From DASWYT01 sp965246875 (GTDB lineage Bacteria > Pseudomonadota > Alphaproteobacteria > Micavibrionales > SZUA-601): 64,000 bases of DNA. A model generated the notes under the pieces. The model worked only from the letters and a program-made list of their open reading frames with translations, did no database searches and was not told the DNA's origin. The position numbers and the translations under genes were made by a program. Shown one piece after another: positions 16,423-24,897 of this stretch. Position 1 is the stretch's first letter. Every line of letters begins with the position of its first letter. The stretch spans positions 186,001 through 250,000 of the forward strand of contig CBDFFU010000003.1 of NCBI GenBank assembly GCA_965246875.1, written 5' to 3'.

Positions 16423-17172
16423 ATGTTTAAAGCTCTCGTCCTGCTCTCCATTTGCTTGCTGACTGCTTGCAGCACAACCCAAACCACATCTGGCAAAGAG
16501 TATCTGGCTCGACACACAGAGTCGGTTGCCAACAACACATTTGATTCTAAAAGCTTTCAAGATGCGCTGAGACAGGCGGTGTCCGTTGAACCGACATTAC
16601 GCTTTCCAGCTCGTATCGGGATTGCAAAAGTCACAAACGGAAAACTGACCAACCTCAGCGGCGATGATGTGCAAATCTGGGATAAACTGCGTCAGAATCT
16701 AGGGCCAAAACTTGGCGAGCTTGTTCCGGTTAATCCGCTGGTTGCACAAACCGTTTCCAGTACTGTTGCAGCTGATAACGCAAACGAATTGAATAAAATC
16801 CGCTTGGGTGCTGCCCGCCAACATCTGGACGCTGTCATTATTTATGAGACCTACAGCAAAGCGGATACACGCGGCAATTTAATTTCATTCATCGCCGATG
16901 TCAGTCTCATCGGTGCCTTTATCGTGCCAGCTAACCAAGTCAAAGCCGAAGGCTTTGCGTCTGCCACATTGATTGATGTCATGCAGGCTTACCCTTACGG
17001 ATCAGTAGACACCATCGTCGAAAAGGGTGATATGCTGTCGACCACAATCCACAATGACGATAATAAGCTGGCACTCTCCGATACTGTTCAACGCCGCGCC
17101 ACGGAAAAATTGGTGACCGAAGTTGAGGACATGTTGCAAAAACTGATGGCGACATTATCAGCGAAAAAATAA
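16423..17172 (+). CDS. Lipoprotein, function unknown
   Basis: 249 aa with a lipoprotein signal: a hydrophobic stretch and the lipobox LTAC, with Cys16 as the lipidated residue. The mature part is mixed alpha/beta, with ARIGIAKVTNG and AVIIYETYSK segments as in envelope lipoproteins of unknown function. The downstream solute-binding-protein gene starts 21 bp after its stop, with an AGGAG site, so the two form an operon and may work together at the envelope. Confidence 0.8.
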   Translation: MFKALVLLSICLLTACSTTQTTSGKEYLARHTESVANNTFDSKSFQDALRQAVSVEPTLRFPARIGIAKVTNGKLTNLSGDDVQIWDKLRQNLGPKLGELVPVNPLVAQTVSSTVAADNANELNKIRLGAARQHLDAVIIYETYSKADTRGNLISFIADVSLIGAFIVPANQVKAEGFASATLIDVMQAYPYGSVDTIVEKGDMLSTTIHNDDNKLALSDTVQRRATEKLVTEVEDMLQKLMATLSAKK

Positions 17173-17193
17173 TTCCTTCTAGGAGAGAATATA

Positions 17194-18009
17194 ATGAAAC
17201 TTTGTTGCGCACTTCTCTGTCTTGCTGTTCTTTGCAGTTCACTTTCATACGCCACTGAACCCAAATCTGCAGCACAGCGCGTGATTGATTCTGGCATATT
17301 GCGTTGCGGCTATGCCACCTCGCCGCCGGTTCTGGTCAAAGATGCCAACACGGGCAAACTCTCCGGGTCTGATTACGACATCGTCGAAGCCATCGGCAAG
17401 AAGCTTAATCTTAAAGTGGAATGGGCCGAGGAAGTCGGCTGGGGCAATTTTATCGAGGGCTTGCGCACCAACCGCTATGACATGATGTGCGGGTCTTTGT
17501 GGCCAGACGATACGCGCATCAAATTCCTGTCGCTGACCCGCCCCGTTTATTACGACCGCATGCTGGCCTATGCCCGGTTCGACGATAAACGTTTCGATGG
17601 CAATATTGAAAAAATCAACAATGCCAACATTCACATCGCGGTCATTGACGGGGATGCCTCCGCCACCTTTGCGCGTGACCGTTTTCCCAATGCCAAACAA
17701 CTGGCCTTGCCGCAAACTGCGGTCGTGGCCGATATGATGCTGTCTCTCACCACCAAAAAAGCCGACATCATTTTTCTTGACCCCGTGCGCATTGCCGTGT
17801 TCGAGGAAAACAACAAAGGCAAAATCCGCCCGGTCGCCAACGTCGAGCCGATCAACGTCATCGGCACATCCTACGGCGTCAAAGCCGGCGAACTGCAATT
17901 GCGCGACATGATCGATATCGCCTTACGCGAACTGGTCAATAACGGCACCATCGCAAAACTATTAGCGAAGACATCAAAAGATTTAACGCCGCCGCGGAAG
18001 GATTATTAA
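17194..18009 (+). CDS. Periplasmic solute-binding protein, family 3 (amino-acid type)
   Basis: 271 aa. The signal peptide is residues 1-20 (YATE cleavage region), followed by ILRCGYATSPPVLV, GSDYDIVEAIGKKL and EGLRTNRYDMMCGSLWP. A paralogue of the protein at 13752-14621; both share the order CxYATxPP ... YxxxxAYxR ... RFPNAKxLALPQ. AGGAGAG precedes the ATG by 8 nt. It is co-transcribed with the lipoprotein at 16423. No importer permease is encoded nearby, so it may serve a remote ABC system or a sensory role. Confidence 0.9.
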   Translation: MKLCCALLCLAVLCSSLSYATEPKSAAQRVIDSGILRCGYATSPPVLVKDANTGKLSGSDYDIVEAIGKKLNLKVEWAEEVGWGNFIEGLRTNRYDMMCGSLWPDDTRIKFLSLTRPVYYDRMLAYARFDDKRFDGNIEKINNANIHIAVIDGDASATFARDRFPNAKQLALPQTAVVADMMLSLTTKKADIIFLDPVRIAVFEENNKGKIRPVANVEPINVIGTSYGVKAGELQLRDMIDIALRELVNNGTIAKLLAKTSKDLTPPRKDY

Positions 18010-18027
18010 AGTCTTTGCTCTAATAGC

Positions 18028-18055
18028 AAAAAGGGCACTTTTAAAGCGCCCTTTT
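18028..18055. terminator. Bidirectional intrinsic terminator
   Basis: AAAAGGGC (18029-18036) pairs with GCCCTTTT (18048-18055), with A/T-rich flanks in both directions. It sits between the convergent solute-binding-protein gene and sucD. Confidence 0.8.
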
Positions 18056-18077
18056 AAAATCCTATAATCTTTTAGTC

Positions 18078-18953
18078 TTACTTCGCCATCGCTGCTTTCA
18101 CGGCATCGGCCAAACCGGCCGGGGAGCGTGACACGACGATGCCGGCCGCTTCCATGGCGTTGATCTTGCTTTGGGCGTCGCCTTTGCCGCCGGCGATAAT
18201 CGCGCCGGCATGGCCCATGCGGCGTCCGGGTGGGGCGGTGATCCCGGCAATAAAGCCGCCGATTGGTTTTTTGCGTTTGTCGTTCATCACAAATTCCGCG
18301 GCGTCCTCTTCGGCACTGCCGCCGATTTCACCGATCATGATGATGGCTTCGGTTTCCGGGTCATCCAGGAGCAGGTCGATCGCATCGATGAAATTCGTGC
18401 CGTTGATCGGGTCACCGCCGATACCGATACAGGTCGACTGGCCCAGACCCGCCGCCGTGGTTTGCGCCACCGCTTCATAGGTCAGCGTGCCGGAACGCGA
18501 CACGATGCCAATCTTGCCACGTTTGTGGATATGGCCCGGCATGATGCCGATTTTGCATTCGCCTGGCGTGATGACGCCCGGACAGTTCGGCCCGATCAGG
18601 CGCGATTTGCTGCCGCTCAAAGCACGTTTGACGCGCATCATATCCAGAACCGGGATGCCTTCGGTAATGCAGACGATCAAGGGTAGTTCGGCGGAGATGG
18701 CCTCCAGAATGGCATCGGCCGCGAATGGCGGCGGCACGTAAATGACGGAGGCATTCGCACCCGTCTCATGCACCGCTTCGGCAACGGTATTGAACACCGG
18801 CAGACCGAGATGTTTCGTGCCCCCCTTGCCCGGCGTCACGCCACCGACCATTTTGGTCCCGTATGCAATGGCTTGTTCCGAGTGGAACGTCCCTTGCGCG
18901 CCGGTAAAGCCCTGGCAGATGACTTTGGTGTTTTTATCGATAAGAACGGCCAT
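18078..18953 (-). CDS. sucD: Succinyl-CoA ligase alpha subunit
   Basis: 291 aa, normal for SucD. It starts with MAVLIDKNTKVICQGFTGAQGTFH (CoA-binding Rossmann fold) and has the catalytic His in RRMGHAGAI. With SucC it converts succinyl-CoA to succinate with NTP formation in the TCA cycle. Its ATG overlaps the stop of the preceding 87-aa membrane ORF by one base (TAATG), so translation is probably coupled through that ORF. It is the last gene before the bidirectional terminator. Confidence 0.97.
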   Translation of the reverse strand: MAVLIDKNTKVICQGFTGAQGTFHSEQAIAYGTKMVGGVTPGKGGTKHLGLPVFNTVAEAVHETGANASVIYVPPPFAADAILEAISAELPLIVCITEGIPVLDMMRVKRALSGSKSRLIGPNCPGVITPGECKIGIMPGHIHKRGKIGIVSRSGTLTYEAVAQTTAAGLGQSTCIGIGGDPINGTNFIDAIDLLLDDPETEAIIMIGEIGGSAEEDAAEFVMNDKRKKPIGGFIAGITAPPGRRMGHAGAIIAGGKGDAQSKINAMEAAGIVVSRSPAGLADAVKAAMAK

Positions 18954-19216
18954 TAATTTTCTCCAAGACTCAAAAAATGTTTATTTAAAGCTTTTTGTAA
19001 GCACCAAATAGAAATTGGAAAACTAAGCAAAACACTTACAAGCGTTATAACACCTGTGGTTATTTTTTCATCTATACCAGCAATAGTACCTGTAACCCCA
19101 AGAATAATTCCCAATCCAAGTCCGCTAACAAGCCCCCAAACAATCACACGCCAAACCCACGACCACCAAATTTTAACGGCCGTTCCCATGTCTACGACAT
19201 TTTTTGACTTGCTCAT
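18953..19216 (-). CDS. Small two-helix membrane protein inserted between sucC and sucD
   Basis: 87 aa from the ATG at 19216 (a TTG two codons earlier is possible). Two hydrophobic segments (about residues 22-45 and 53-75) are joined by a short loop with GIDEKITTG. The start is 2 bp after the sucC stop and the stop overlaps the sucD start, so it is fully embedded in the operon. The DNA is clearly AT-richer than sucC and sucD, which suggests later insertion. I know of no standard sucCD operon with such a gene; the function is unknown. Confidence 0.65.
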   Translation of the reverse strand: MSKSKNVVDMGTAVKIWWSWVWRVIVWGLVSGLGLGIILGVTGTIAGIDEKITTGVITLVSVLLSFPISIWCLQKALNKHFLSLGEN

Positions 19217-19218
19217 AA

Positions 19219-20391
19219 TCAAGCCGCTTTCTTATCCAGCACATTCGCAATCTTCTCCGCCGCGTCTTTCAGATTATTCGCGGAGACGATGGCCAAACCG
19301 GAGGCGGCCAAAATAGCTTTACCCTGCTCGACATTCGTACCCTCAAGGCGCACCACCAGCGGACGATCCAGCGACACTTCCTTGGCCGCCGCGATGATGC
19401 CGTCGGCGATAATGTCGCACCGCATGATGCCGCCGAAGATATTGACCAGGATGGCCTCGACGTTTTTGTCCGACAAAATCAGTTTGAACGCCGCGATGAT
19501 CTGGTCTTTCTGCGCGCCGCCGCCCACATCCAGAAAGTTTGCCGGCTTTTGGCCAGCCAACTGGATAATGTCCATCGTCGCCATGGCTAAACCGGCGCCA
19601 TTGACCATGCAGCCGATATTGCCGTCCAGTTTGACGTAGTTCAAACCCCATTTGACAGCTTCGCGCTCCATTGGATCTTCTTCATCTTCGTCGCGCATGG
19701 CAACAATTTCCGGATGGCGGAACAGCGCATTTTCGTCAAAATTAAATTTCGCGTCCAGCGCCAGCAATTGGTCGTCTTTGGTGATGACCAACGGGTTGAT
19801 CTCGACGATCGAGCAATCCAGCTCGGTGAACATTTTATACATGGCCGACAATAATTTGCCGCACTGCTTGTTCAAATCGCCTTCCAGACCCAGACCGAAC
19901 GCAATATCACGCGCGTGAAACGCCTGCAATCCCGTCACCGGGTCGATCGAGACCTTGATAATTTTGTCCGGGTGATGTTCGGCGACTTCTTCAATATCCA
20001 CACCACCCTCTGTCGACGCCATAATGGTGATGCGCGAGGTGGCGCGGTCGACCAGCATCGACAAATACAATTCCTTGGCGATATCAACGCCATCGGCGAT
20101 TAGCAGACGGTTGACCTTTTGGCCCTCGGCGGTTGTCTGATGTGTAATCAATTGCATACCCAACATGCGGGTCGCTTCGGTTTTGACATCATCAATGGAT
20201 TTCACAACCTTGACGCCGCCGCCTTTGCCGCGACCACCCGCATGAATTTGCGCCTTGACCACCCAGATCGGGCCTGGCAATTGCTTAGCCGCTGCTACCG
20301 CCTCATCAACACTAAACGCCGCGATGCCCTTCGGCACGGGAACGTTATACTTGGCGAGCAAATCTTTGGCTTGATATTCATGAATATTCAT
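19219..20391 (-). CDS. sucC: Succinyl-CoA ligase beta subunit
   Basis: 390 aa from the ATG at 20391 (MNIHEYQAKDLL), which has AAGGTG 6 nt upstream; the GTG three codons earlier is less likely. It contains the ATP-grasp domain (VVKAQIHAGGRGKGGGVK) and the C-terminal CoA-ligase domain with GGIMRCD. It is the nucleotide-binding subunit of the TCA enzyme. First gene of the sucC-orf-sucD unit. The upstream space holds a divergent promoter. Confidence 0.97.
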   Translation of the reverse strand: MNIHEYQAKDLLAKYNVPVPKGIAAFSVDEAVAAAKQLPGPIWVVKAQIHAGGRGKGGGVKVVKSIDDVKTEATRMLGMQLITHQTTAEGQKVNRLLIADGVDIAKELYLSMLVDRATSRITIMASTEGGVDIEEVAEHHPDKIIKVSIDPVTGLQAFHARDIAFGLGLEGDLNKQCGKLLSAMYKMFTELDCSIVEINPLVITKDDQLLALDAKFNFDENALFRHPEIVAMRDEDEEDPMEREAVKWGLNYVKLDGNIGCMVNGAGLAMATMDIIQLAGQKPANFLDVGGGAQKDQIIAAFKLILSDKNVEAILVNIFGGIMRCDIIADGIIAAAKEVSLDRPLVVRLEGTNVEQGKAILAASGLAIVSANNLKDAAEKIANVLDKKAA

Positions 20392-20488
20392 GGATTGCAC
20401 CTTGTGACACGGTGTTTAAATGGATGCATCCTGTGTAGCGGATTTTAACGAACGGGGGAAGGGTGATACGTGTGATGCGCAAATTTTG

Positions 20489-20518
20489 TTGACATAGTCA
20501 TGCACTATGAGGCATATT
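20489..20518 (+). promoter_or_regulatory. Candidate promoter of the 143-aa gene
   Basis: TTGACA at 20489-20494, an 18-bp spacer and CATATT at 20513-20518, about 37 bp upstream of the ATG at 20555. Confidence 0.5.
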
Positions 20519-20554
20519 TTTATTTTGTAAAAAACCGTCTCAAAAAGATTCGTC

Positions 20555-20986
20555 ATGACAAAACACTCCACCGCAGCAAAAATCGTATTTCTGGCGCATT
20601 CTTTGCCCGATCCACATCATGATACCCAGGCTGCTGTTTTTCATGAGCTTATCGAGCGTAATTTTGTCGATATTTGCTCAGACAAGGCGTCAAGACGTAC
20701 GTTTAGTGTTTTAGACCCACATACGCATGGCATGTTTTGCGTTACGGAATATGATGCAGCAGGCTGTATTGCTACTCGGAGGATCTATTCGCCTTTGGAA
20801 AATCAAACCGCTACGCTGCTCTATAACAACAATCAGCCTGAGAAAATTGCATTTGAATATCAACAGCCTATGAATGGAGCAGAACGCGCAACGGTCAAGG
20901 AATTTGGCAACCTATGGGCTGAAATACAGTTTTTTCAAAATAATCTGGCGGTTTACGTCAACCCTTTCCCAAGCAAGCCGCTTTAG
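20555..20986 (+). CDS. Hypothetical protein
   Basis: 143 aa, soluble, with no signal peptide or membrane segment. Several His and Asp residues occur (HSLPDPHHDTQ, DPHTHGMF), but no metal-site family is recognised. It lies with the next gene between the oppositely oriented sucA and sucC, each with its own sigma-70-type promoter, so the pair interrupts what is often a continuous suc cluster. Confidence 0.6.
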   Translation: MTKHSTAAKIVFLAHSLPDPHHDTQAAVFHELIERNFVDICSDKASRRTFSVLDPHTHGMFCVTEYDAAGCIATRRIYSPLENQTATLLYNNNQPEKIAFEYQQPMNGAERATVKEFGNLWAEIQFFQNNLAVYVNPFPSKPL

Positions 20987-21047
20987 AATGGTTTCTGCTC
21001 TTGATCTAGCTTAATGCCATTATTAATAAAAATACTTTAAAATTTTA

Positions 21048-21076
21048 TTGACATTCATTTTATATTGAGACATAAT
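21048..21076 (+). promoter_or_regulatory. Strong sigma-70-type promoter
   Basis: A perfect TTGACA (21048-21053), a 17-bp spacer and CATAAT (21071-21076). The start of transcription would fall near 21083, about 26 bp upstream of the ATG at 21109. It is the best consensus match in the window. Confidence 0.75.
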
Positions 21077-21108
21077 ACTAACATCTTTATATTATGCGAG
21101 ACTTACTT

Positions 21109-21792
21109 ATGCCATCTCCGTTTCCATTTCCACTCATTAAAGGCAGTTTCGAAGCCCTGTTGGGCCATGACTGGCCGGAAAGTGCAGATAAAGGCTGGCT
21201 GCGCTCGCCACAAGCCAAGATTTCAGATCAGGAAAGAAATTTTGCTGCTCTTGCAAACCGATATTTTGGTTGCAATTTTTCCTATGGTGAATCACCAACA
21301 CTGGGCAAAACTCTTATCGTGAACCCTGCATCTTCACTTGCTGATCAAGCGTTTGCCGATGCCTATGGACAAGTTGCAGCCAATCATCACTCTGCTGAAA
21401 AAGCCGCCAGCGGTTTGGCACTGCATGGGTACATGCAAAACCTGTATCACAATGCTGGTGTGCTGGATAAATGGGGCCATTGGTCACTGGGATGCAATAC
21501 AGGTGGCTTCAATGTTTATAAGATGGATCCGCAATCACCAAACGAAAACACATTTTTACGCGCGGCGCAACGCATTATTCAAGCTTCTCACCGTGTGGGA
21601 CAGTCCATGACAGCAGATATGAGGATTTATTCTGCTCAACCGACACAAGTTGCGCAACTCAAAATACATGACCGCCCGACAACGCCTGATGTTTTATCTG
21701 CGGTTCATGACAAATTAGTTGCGTCCTTGGAATTGTGCGCAAAGGCTGGTCCTCAGGATCAGGCAATTCTTCAAAGACGTCTTGGGCTTTAA
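21109..21792 (+). CDS. Hypothetical protein
   Basis: 227 aa from the ATG at 21109; another ATG at 21094 would leave only about 11 nt of leader. Soluble, no signal peptide. It has motifs such as GHDWPESADKGWLRSPQ and NCNTGGFNVYKM-like segments that I cannot assign to a family. It is transcribed from a near-consensus promoter and followed by a hairpin/T-tract, so it looks like an actively expressed single gene. Convergent with sucA. Confidence 0.6.
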   Translation: MPSPFPFPLIKGSFEALLGHDWPESADKGWLRSPQAKISDQERNFAALANRYFGCNFSYGESPTLGKTLIVNPASSLADQAFADAYGQVAANHHSAEKAASGLALHGYMQNLYHNAGVLDKWGHWSLGCNTGGFNVYKMDPQSPNENTFLRAAQRIIQASHRVGQSMTADMRIYSAQPTQVAQLKIHDRPTTPDVLSAVHDKLVASLELCAKAGPQDQAILQRRLGL

Positions 21793-21822
21793 AGAAAAAC
21801 CGCCATCACTGACGGCTTTTTA
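21793..21822 (+). terminator. Probable intrinsic terminator
   Basis: A GCC...GGC stem with one mismatch, flanked by an A run and a TTTTT tract, directly after the 227-aa gene stop. The stem is short. Confidence 0.6.
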
Positions 21823-21842
21823 TTCTATGGCCTTAACACAAT

Positions 21843-24761
21843 TTATTTCCCCAACGCTTCATCCACCAATTTCGCCTGCTCCACCGTATGACGTTTCAGC
21901 GAACCGGTGGCCGGTGATGCAGCGTCCGGGCGGCCAATATAGCGTGGGCGTTTGGTCGTATGTTTCATATCGACCAGCACGGCCTCGATGCGGCGGTCCA
22001 TGAAACTCCACGCGCCCTGATTGTGCGGCTCTTCCTGGCACCAGACGATGTCGGCGTTGGGGTATTTTGCCAGTTCGCGTTTCAGCGCATCAGCCGGGAA
22101 CGGATACATTTGCTCGACGCGCACCAGCGCAATGTCCTTGATGGTGCGCTCGTCGCGCGCCTGCAACAGATCGTAATAGACCTTGCCGGTCGTCAACACG
22201 ACACGTTTGACTTTCTTGCCGTCCGCCAGATCTTTCGTCGCATCCTTGATCACGCGGCGGAAGGTTTTTTCCGGTGTAAACTCTATCAAATCCGACACAC
22301 AAAGCTTGTGTCGCAACAAGGATTTCGGCGTCATGATCACCAGCGGCTTGCGAAAATCACGCTGCATCTGACGGCGCAGGATGTGAAAATAGTTGGCGGG
22401 CGTCGTGCAATTCGCCACCTGGATATTATCTTCGGCACAGGCCTGTAGAAAACGTTCCAGACGGGCAGAGGAATGCTCCGGCCCCTGGCCCTCAAACCCA
22501 TGTGGCAACAGCAACGTCAAACCCGACATGCGCAGCCATTTCGTTTCAGCCGATGTAATGAACTGATCGATCATAATCTGCGCGCCGTTGACGAAGTCGC
22601 CGAACTGCGCCTCCCACAGCACCAGCGATTTCGGATCGGCCAGAGAATAGCCGTATTCAAACCCCATCACCGCATATTCCGACAATGGGCTTTCATAAAT
22701 TTCGAACATCCCCTGATTGTCTTTGATATGTTGCAGCGGAATGTGACGCGCATTGGTGTTTTGGTCATACACCACATCATGCCGTTGCGAGAACGTGCCG
22801 CGGCCAACATCCTGCCCCGTCAAACGCACATCGAACCCGTCATTGAGCAATGTCCCAAACGCCAGGGCTTCGGCAGTCGACCAGTCGATGCCATGACCCT
22901 CATGCACCGCCTGTTGTTTGGCTTCAAACTGACGCGCGATTTTGCTGTTCACGGCAAAGTCGGCTGGTGTTTTGGTCATCGCCAGCGTGACCGCTTTCAG
23001 CACGTCTTTGGCCACGCCGGTGTCACCACGGCGTTCGATGCCGCTGGCCAAGGATAAGCCGCGCCAGGCGCCATCCAGCATGTCGGCTTTGGTCGGTTTG
23101 TAGGTTATAGCCTCGGTAAAGGCCGCTTCCAGATTGGTCTCAAACGTGGCTTTCATCTGTGCCAAGTCTGATGCTGGCAATGCGTTGCGTTGTGTCAGGC
23201 TGTCCGTATACACCGTCAACGTTGTCGCCTTGTCACGGATCGCCTGATACATCACCGGTTGCGTGAACGCCGGCTCATCGCTTTCATTATGGCCGTGACG
23301 GCGGTAACAGACGATATCCAAAACGATGTCTGCGCCGAACTGCAACCGGTAATCAATCGCCAATCGGCTGGCATAAGCGACCGCTTCCGGGTCATCGCCA
23401 TTCACATGAATGATGGGGGCCTGGATGCCTTTGGCGATATCAGTTGGGTACGACGTAAAGCGGCCATACTCCGGTGTTGTGGTAAACCCAATTTGGTTGT
23501 TGATCACAATGTTGATCGATCCGCCCGTGGTGTAACCCTGCAAGCCCGAGAGAAGCAACGTTTCGCCCACCACGCCTTGGCCCGGAAATGCGGCGTCGCC
23601 GTGAATGATGATGGCCATCACGGTCTTGCGCTCGATGTCTTTTTTCTGCGCCTGTTTCGCGCGCACACGACCCACCACGACCGGGTTGACGGCCTCCAGA
23701 TGGGACGGGTTTGGTGACAGGGACACATGCACATTGACGCCACCCAGATCGCGATCTGCCGATGCACCCATGTGATATTTTACATCGCCTGACCCTTGCA
23801 CGGAATCTGGCGTCGCTGGTGTCCCCTGAAATTCACTGAACAATGCCGTAAATGATTTCTGCAGCACGTTGGTCAAGACATTCAAACGGCCACGGTGTGC
23901 CATGCCGAACGCGACTTCGGTAATGCCTTTTTTCGCACCGTAACGCAAAGCCTCTTCAATCGCACAGATCGTGCTTTCGCCCCCCTCCAGACCAAACCGT
24001 TTGGTGGTGGTGTATTTTTTCTGGAGGAACAATTCCAAACCTTCAGCGCGCACCAGGTCATTGTACAGATTGCGCTGGTCATCAGCGGTCAATTGGCTTT
24101 GGTGCGGTTCGTCTTCGATATGACGCTTGAACCAGTGACGCTGCGCCGGGTCTTGCACATGCATATATTCAAACCCGATCGTGCCGCAATACAGCGTTTT
24201 CAAACGCGTCAGCACATCGTTGATTGTCGCGGTCGTAAAACCCAATTGGTTGACTGCAATTGGCCGATCCAAATCCTGTTGCGTAAAACCATAGGTTTGG
24301 GGTGATAGATCCGGATGTTCTTTCGGCTGCCACAACCCCAGCGGATCAAGTGATGACAATAAATGTCCGCGCATGCGATAGGCTTCAATCAACATGCTCA
24401 ACCGTGACGCATCAGCTACAGCCGCATTCAGTTTTTCAAGTGATACACCGCCAGATGGTGCCGGTGATGCTGTTTTATCGGCAGCAGGCTTGTCGCTTTT
24501 GTTATCACCCTTGGCAACATGAGCCGCCGGTGTTGGCAGGATTGTTGGATCGTCGGTATTAGCGGGTTGATTGGGTGCCCAGGAGGCACCATGCAGTTCA
24601 GCCATCAAGGTGTTGGCATCGTCACCAAGCGATTCAAAAAATTGTGCCCAGCTGGCATCCACCGCATTGCGATTAGCGCGATATTGCGCGTAAAGATCGG
24701 TCAGATACGCGCTGGACATACCGGTGGGTAACAAAGCGAGAGCGTTTTGTGCAGACGACAT
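21843..24761 (-). CDS. sucA: 2-oxoglutarate dehydrogenase E1 component
   Basis: 972 aa, within the normal E1o range. It begins with the N-terminal peptide that contacts E2 (YLTDLYAQYRANRNAVDASWAQFFESL). A low-complexity linker follows, then the thiamine-diphosphate fold (AFGMAHRGRLNVL; GDAAFPGQG with the TPP-binding region; YRRHGHNESDEP) and the transketolase-like C-terminal half (EAQFGDFVNGAQ). It decarboxylates 2-oxoglutarate and passes succinyl groups to SucB, yielding substrate for SucCD. sucB is not in the window. It is separated from sucC by two opposite-strand genes. Confidence 0.97.
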   Translation of the reverse strand: MSSAQNALALLPTGMSSAYLTDLYAQYRANRNAVDASWAQFFESLGDDANTLMAELHGASWAPNQPANTDDPTILPTPAAHVAKGDNKSDKPAADKTASPAPSGGVSLEKLNAAVADASRLSMLIEAYRMRGHLLSSLDPLGLWQPKEHPDLSPQTYGFTQQDLDRPIAVNQLGFTTATINDVLTRLKTLYCGTIGFEYMHVQDPAQRHWFKRHIEDEPHQSQLTADDQRNLYNDLVRAEGLELFLQKKYTTTKRFGLEGGESTICAIEEALRYGAKKGITEVAFGMAHRGRLNVLTNVLQKSFTALFSEFQGTPATPDSVQGSGDVKYHMGASADRDLGGVNVHVSLSPNPSHLEAVNPVVVGRVRAKQAQKKDIERKTVMAIIIHGDAAFPGQGVVGETLLLSGLQGYTTGGSINIVINNQIGFTTTPEYGRFTSYPTDIAKGIQAPIIHVNGDDPEAVAYASRLAIDYRLQFGADIVLDIVCYRRHGHNESDEPAFTQPVMYQAIRDKATTLTVYTDSLTQRNALPASDLAQMKATFETNLEAAFTEAITYKPTKADMLDGAWRGLSLASGIERRGDTGVAKDVLKAVTLAMTKTPADFAVNSKIARQFEAKQQAVHEGHGIDWSTAEALAFGTLLNDGFDVRLTGQDVGRGTFSQRHDVVYDQNTNARHIPLQHIKDNQGMFEIYESPLSEYAVMGFEYGYSLADPKSLVLWEAQFGDFVNGAQIMIDQFITSAETKWLRMSGLTLLLPHGFEGQGPEHSSARLERFLQACAEDNIQVANCTTPANYFHILRRQMQRDFRKPLVIMTPKSLLRHKLCVSDLIEFTPEKTFRRVIKDATKDLADGKKVKRVVLTTGKVYYDLLQARDERTIKDIALVRVEQMYPFPADALKRELAKYPNADIVWCQEEPHNQGAWSFMDRRIEAVLVDMKHTTKRPRYIGRPDAASPATGSLKRHTVEQAKLVDEALGK

Positions 24762-24897
24762 AGGAAAAGCCTTTAAAAGCGGATCAATAAATGTGTCCCA
24801 TCATATCAAGCCAGACGTTAATGAAAAGCCCACAAAACACACGTGTGTGTGCCCATATCTTTAAGCTTTTCTTAGGGATAAATTATAGGGTAAAGCC

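Noticed and set aside
22473..23057. 194-codon + strand frame inside sucA
   Set aside because: Antisense shadow of a strongly coding, conserved gene.
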